The translations under genes and the position numbers were made by a program. A stretch of 10,189 nt of DNA, taken from positions 1 through 10,189 of the forward strand of contig CALUSZ010000170.1 in NCBI GenBank assembly GCA_944323495.1. The letters are read 5' to 3'. Positions 7,196 through 10,189 of the stretch are shown in pieces. This DNA is from Candidatus Gastranaerophilales bacterium (GTDB taxonomy: Bacteria > Cyanobacteriota > Vampirovibrionia > Gastranaerophilales > Gastranaerophilaceae). The number at the start of each line of letters is the position of its first letter. Within the stretch, counting starts at the first letter, position 1. A model generated the notes under the pieces. The model was given only the letters and a program-made list of their open reading frames with translations. It had not been told where the DNA came from and searched no databases.

Positions 7196-8023
7196 ATGTC
7201 AGTGAATAATATCGAAAGTTTGAATAAACAGCAGGAATTTGTGCAGGAAGCAGAAGTAGATGGGATTGAGATTCTGGTTACTCTTGCTAAACAGGGAAAA
7301 ATTGACCCCTGGAATGTGGATATTGTAGAGGTAACGGATAAATATTTAATGCACCTGTTTCAGTCAAAGGCTCAAAATTTAAGGCTTACGGGCAGGACAC
7401 TGCTTTTTGCGGCTATACTTTTGAAACTCAAGTCTAATGTTTTGGAAGGATTAGATGTTTTGGATTTTGAACCGCAGCATGAAGATGATTTAAACTACGA
7501 TGATGAAATGCCTCTTGAATATGAGGAAGAATATATTCCGACAAACAACGTAATTTCAATTGATGAAGTATTACAGAGAAGAACCAGTGTAAGGCTCAAT
7601 CATAACAGGGTTGTCACATTACGTGATTTAATCAGGCAGTTAGAATTTTATGAAATGCTTGATAAAAAGCAATCATTAAAAAATGCCCATGAAAGAGCGA
7701 AAAGAAGGGTTCAGAACTATGCGCGCCTTTCTCCGGAAGATATTATTAATCTTGCGCATGACGAATATATTGAAAACGGAGTACAGAGGTTAAAGGCTAA
7801 CCTGTCAGAGATTTTGAACAGGCAGGATAAAATTGAACTTAATGAACTTACGCTCTTAGGGATGGATAGAATCAGTGCATATATTTCACTTCTATTTTTA
7901 ACTGCTGAAGGCGAGTATGATTTGGAACAGGACGAATTTTATTCTGATTTATATGTTATAAGGCGAGAAAGCTCCGCTGCAGAGCAGTCGGATACGGATT
8001 ATATAGACGAGGTTAGTGCATAA
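7196..8023 (+). CDS. scpA: Segregation and condensation protein A (kleisin)
   Basis: This 275-residue kleisin should bridge the two SMC heads and bind ScpB, closing the condensin ring. The N-terminal domain (about 18-85) carries DGIEILVTLAKQGKIDPWNV, the equivalent of the classic EGPLDLLLxLI...IDI segment. This variant is close to what I recall of cyanobacterial ScpA. An acidic linker (88-112) and a basic helical segment (150-180) follow. The C-terminal winged helix is about 200-257, ending in FYSDLYVIR. The tail is short and acidic. An in-frame stop at 7184-7186 rules out an upstream start, yet no Shine-Dalgarno lies near the ATG (the nearest, AGGG at 7171, is over 20 nt away). Initiation may therefore be weak or use an AT-rich leader. 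The stop overlaps the scpB start by one base (TAATG). Confidence 0.93.
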   Translation: MSVNNIESLNKQQEFVQEAEVDGIEILVTLAKQGKIDPWNVDIVEVTDKYLMHLFQSKAQNLRLTGRTLLFAAILLKLKSNVLEGLDVLDFEPQHEDDLNYDDEMPLEYEEEYIPTNNVISIDEVLQRRTSVRLNHNRVVTLRDLIRQLEFYEMLDKKQSLKNAHERAKRRVQNYARLSPEDIINLAHDEYIENGVQRLKANLSEILNRQDKIELNELTLLGMDRISAYISLLFLTAEGEYDLEQDEFYSDLYVIRRESSAAEQSDTDYIDEVSA

Positions 8024-8532
8024 TGGAACAGTTAAAATCCAGGATTGAAGCTGTTTTATTTGTAACAGCAAAAGTTCTTCAGATTAAAGAGATATCAGAA
8101 ATTTTGGAGGAAGAGCCTGAAAAAGTTGAGGAGGCTCTTTTGGAATTGATTATGGATTATGCTTCCAGAGACGGAGCTTTAGAGATTGATGATGAAAACG
8201 GATATATTTTGCAGGTAAAACAAGAACATTTGGATATTGTAGAAAAACTGTGCCCAGTAGAATTAAAGCCGCCTGTATTAAAAACTTTGACGGTTATTGC
8301 TTTAAAAGAGCCTATAAGGCAGTCTCTTCTGAAAGAGCTGCGCGGTTCTAACGCATATGAACATGTTCAGGAGCTTCTTGAAAAAGGCTTGATTTCGAGG
8401 CATAAGGATAAAAACGGAAGGTCATACAATATAAAAACTACACCTAAATTTGCAGAGTACTTTAAGCTGAAAGGTGATGTAAGATCACTTGTAAAGACTT
8501 TGAATATTGATAAGGGTGTAAAAGACGAATAA
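8023..8532 (+). CDS. scpB: Segregation and condensation protein B (KITE subunit)
   Basis: This 169-residue protein consists of two tandem winged-helix domains, about 1-78 and 82-150. It is expected to dimerise on the central part of ScpA within the SMC complex. Recognisable segments are the opening LKSRIEAVLFVTAKVLQIKE, DYASRDGALE (45-54), LKTLTVIALKEPI (86-98), the family hallmark LRGSNAYEHVQELLEKGLI (106-124) and GRSYNIKTTPKFAEYF (132-147). Length is slightly short because the variable tail ends soon after the second domain. The ATG overlaps the scpA stop by one base, with GAGG at 8009-8012 inside scpA as ribosome site, so translation is probably coupled. It is the last gene of the operon, followed within 4 nt by the terminator hairpin. 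Confidence 0.93.
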   Translation: MEQLKSRIEAVLFVTAKVLQIKEISEILEEEPEKVEEALLELIMDYASRDGALEIDDENGYILQVKQEHLDIVEKLCPVELKPPVLKTLTVIALKEPIRQSLLKELRGSNAYEHVQELLEKGLISRHKDKNGRSYNIKTTPKFAEYFKLKGDVRSLVKTLNIDKGVKDE

Positions 8533-8535
8533 TAC

Positions 8536-8570
8536 AAAAAATCGGGCTTCTTTAAGAAGCCCGATTTTTA
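8536..8570. terminator. Bidirectional intrinsic terminator between scpB and thrS
   Basis: A perfect 14-bp stem (8537-8550 with 8556-8569) contains the GC-rich core ATCGGGCTTC/GAAGCCCGAT and a 5-nt loop. A run of A on the left and a run of T on the right make it a good terminator in both directions. It sits 4 nt after the scpB stop and 5 nt before the thrS stop, so the two convergent genes share it. Confidence 0.93.
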
Positions 8571-8574
8571 AAAA

Positions 8575-10189
8575 CTATGTCCTATCCTTTATTTCTTTTT
8601 CTATTTGTGAAATAAATTCATCTACAGGAACTGTTCCTACCTGTCCGACTCCGCGTTTTCTTACAGCAACAGAGTTTGACTCGATTTCTTTATCGCCGAC
8701 TACACAGACATAAGGAATCTTTTTATCCTGCAGTGATTCTCTGATTTTGTAGTTCATAGACTCTGACCTGTCGTCAAGCTTAACTCTGATACCGGCAGAG
8801 CGCATTTTTTTGTAAACCTGTTCAGCAAAGTCAACGTGTTTTTCATTGCTGATAGGAACAATTGCAACCTGTGTCGGAGCAAGCCAGGTCGGGAAGGCGC
8901 CGGCATAGTGTTCGATTAAGATACCGTGGAATCTTTCCATTGAACCGAAGATTACTCTATGAAGCATTACAGGTGTTTTCATGCTGCCGTCTTTATCCTG
9001 ATATTTGATATCAAATCTTGCCGGAAGGTTAAAGTCAAGCTGAATAGTAGCGCACTGCCATGTTCTTCCAAGAGCGTCTTTAACTTTGAAGTCGATTTTC
9101 GGACCGTAAAAAGCACCGTCGCCTTCATTGATTTCGTATTTCATGCCGCGTCTTTCCATAGCTTCTTTTAAGCCGGCTTCTGCTCTGTCCCAGTTTTCGA
9201 TTTCACCCACAAAGCTCTCCGGACGGGTTGAAAGTTCGACTTCAAAATCCATCTTAAAGATTTTCATTGTATCAGCTACAAAATCAATAATTTCATTAAT
9301 TTCATCTACCAATTGTTCCGGCGTACAGAAGATATGAGCATCATCCTGCGTAAACCCTTGTACACGGGTTAGGCCGGATAAAGCTCCTGATTTTTCTTTT
9401 CTGTAAACAGTACCTAATTCTGCCATTCTCAAAGGCAGTGAACGGTATGAATGTCTGTTTGCCTGATAAATTAAGATATGGAACGGGCAGTTCATCGGTT
9501 TTACTACATATTGCTCTTCTGAATCTTCATCTTTTTGAATAAAGAACATGTTTTCCTTATAGTGATCCATATGTCCTGAAATTTCCCAGAGCTTGGATTT
9601 TGCAATCTGCGGGGTGTTTACAATAACGTAACCGCGTTTTCTATGCTCTGTTCTCCAGTAGTTTTCAATTTCTTCTCTGACAATTGCAAGGTTTGGATGC
9701 CAGAGTACAAGCCCTGCGCCGATTTCTTCCCGTACGGAGAACAAATCAAGCTGGGTGCCGAGTTTTCTATGGTCGCGTTTTTCTGCTTCTTCCAAGAATG
9801 TTAAATATGCCTGCAAATCTTCCTTATTCCAATATGCAGTTGCATAAATTCTCTGGAGCATTTTATTTTTTTCATTCCCTCTCCAGTAAGCTCCGGCAAC
9901 TTTCAGAAGTTTAATTGCGTTGCCTTTTATATAAGATGTATTCGGAATATGAGGGCCTGCGCAAAGGTCGTTAAACAGAACATTTCCGTCTTTATCTTTT
10001 GTAAGATACAAAGTAGGATTGTCATTTCTATGTTCTTCAAGAAGCTCGGCCTTATAGATTTCCCCTTCAGCCTTAAATTCTTCAATCTGTTTGTCCACAT
10101 CAGGAATAACATATTTTTCAAACGTCAAATTTTGTTTGATAATGTTTTTCATTTCTTCTTCGATTTTAACTAAATCTTCCTGCGTAAAT
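8575..10189 (-). CDS. thrS: Threonyl-tRNA synthetase (N-terminus beyond window)
   Basis: This class II synthetase charges tRNA-Thr in the cytoplasm. The reading frame runs open to the right edge: FTQEDLVKIEEE precedes the Met at 10152, so that Met is internal and not the start. About 537 residues are visible; roughly 100 N-terminal residues (the TGS domain and the first part of the editing domain) are missing. Counting from that Met, CAGPH (C64, H68) is the editing-domain metal pair. The catalytic zinc ligands are C222 in MNCPFH, H273 in DDAHIF and a histidine near 398 in MLHRVIFGSMERF. Motif 2 is ELGTVYRKEKSGALSGLTRV (245-264) and motif 3 is near 400-413. The anticodon-binding domain begins at WLAPTQVAIVPI (423-434). 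No frameshift or missing catalytic residue was seen. Any leader regulation lies outside the window. Confidence 0.97.
   Translation of the reverse strand, partial: FTQEDLVKIEEEMKNIIKQNLTFEKYVIPDVDKQIEEFKAEGEIYKAELLEEHRNDNPTLYLTKDKDGNVLFNDLCAGPHIPNTSYIKGNAIKLLKVAGAYWRGNEKNKMLQRIYATAYWNKEDLQAYLTFLEEAEKRDHRKLGTQLDLFSVREEIGAGLVLWHPNLAIVREEIENYWRTEHRKRGYVIVNTPQIAKSKLWEISGHMDHYKENMFFIQKDEDSEEQYVVKPMNCPFHILIYQANRHSYRSLPLRMAELGTVYRKEKSGALSGLTRVQGFTQDDAHIFCTPEQLVDEINEIIDFVADTMKIFKMDFEVELSTRPESFVGEIENWDRAEAGLKEAMERRGMKYEINEGDGAFYGPKIDFKVKDALGRTWQCATIQLDFNLPARFDIKYQDKDGSMKTPVMLHRVIFGSMERFHGILIEHYAGAFPTWLAPTQVAIVPISNEKHVDFAEQVYKKMRSAGIRVKLDDRSESMNYKIRESLQDKKIPYVCVVGDKEIESNSVAVRKRGVGQVGTVPVDEFISQIEKEIKDRT

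Noticed and set aside
10150..10152. ATG at 10152 as the start of threonyl-tRNA synthetase
   Set aside because: The frame stays open to the window edge and encodes FTQEDLVKIEEE, a conserved part of the family, so this Met is internal and the gene is cut by the window.

Overview
The window reads as ordinary chromosomal DNA from an AT-rich bacterium. It has two minus-strand blocks on either side of one plus-strand operon. The condensin genes give the best clue to lineage. SMC has a YNVMMQGDV Q-loop, an IDEIAGVADFDRRIEQ stretch, an MSGGEKALTALSFVFA signature and a C-terminus with VSHRKPM and IGVTQ. ScpA has a KIDPWNVDI core, and ScpB has DYASRDGALE and LRGSNAYEHV. From memory of these families, all of these resemble the cyanobacterial (archaeal-like) versions rather than those of Firmicutes or Proteobacteria. 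Together with a ferredoxin-dependent 2-oxoacid oxidoreductase typical of anaerobes, this suggests a non-photosynthetic relative of cyanobacteria (Melainabacteria/Vampirovibrionia, perhaps Gastranaerophilales). That placement is an inference and was not tested by a search.

Positions 1-147 hold no gene, only a hairpin followed by a T-run that can end the leftward operon. Positions 148-2853 (minus strand) hold a four-gene operon for a heterotetrameric 2-oxoacid:ferredoxin oxidoreductase, transcribed as alpha (korA-like), beta (korB-like), gamma (korC-like) and delta ferredoxin (korD-like), with gaps of 22, 2 and 0 nt. Positions 2932-3405 (minus strand) encode an unrecognised 157-residue protein that looks largely disordered. 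Positions 3406-3599 are a divergent promoter region.

Positions 3600-8532 (plus strand) carry smc, scpA and scpB, which together specify the whole bacterial condensin: the SMC ATPase, the kleisin and the winged-helix KITE subunit. ScpA and ScpB overlap by one base. A 104-bp gap between smc and scpA contains a possible extra promoter. A strong hairpin at 8536-8570, flanked by A and T runs, terminates scpB and the convergent thrS. Positions 8575-10189 (minus strand) are the C-terminal ~537 codons of threonyl-tRNA synthetase; its start lies beyond the right edge.

No mobile element, CRISPR array, tRNA or rRNA was seen, and the known genes are housekeeping or core metabolism. The least explained items are the orphan protein and two perfect 9-bp inverted repeats. 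The repeats sit around the start regions of korA and smc, with similar spacing and similar purine-rich arms.
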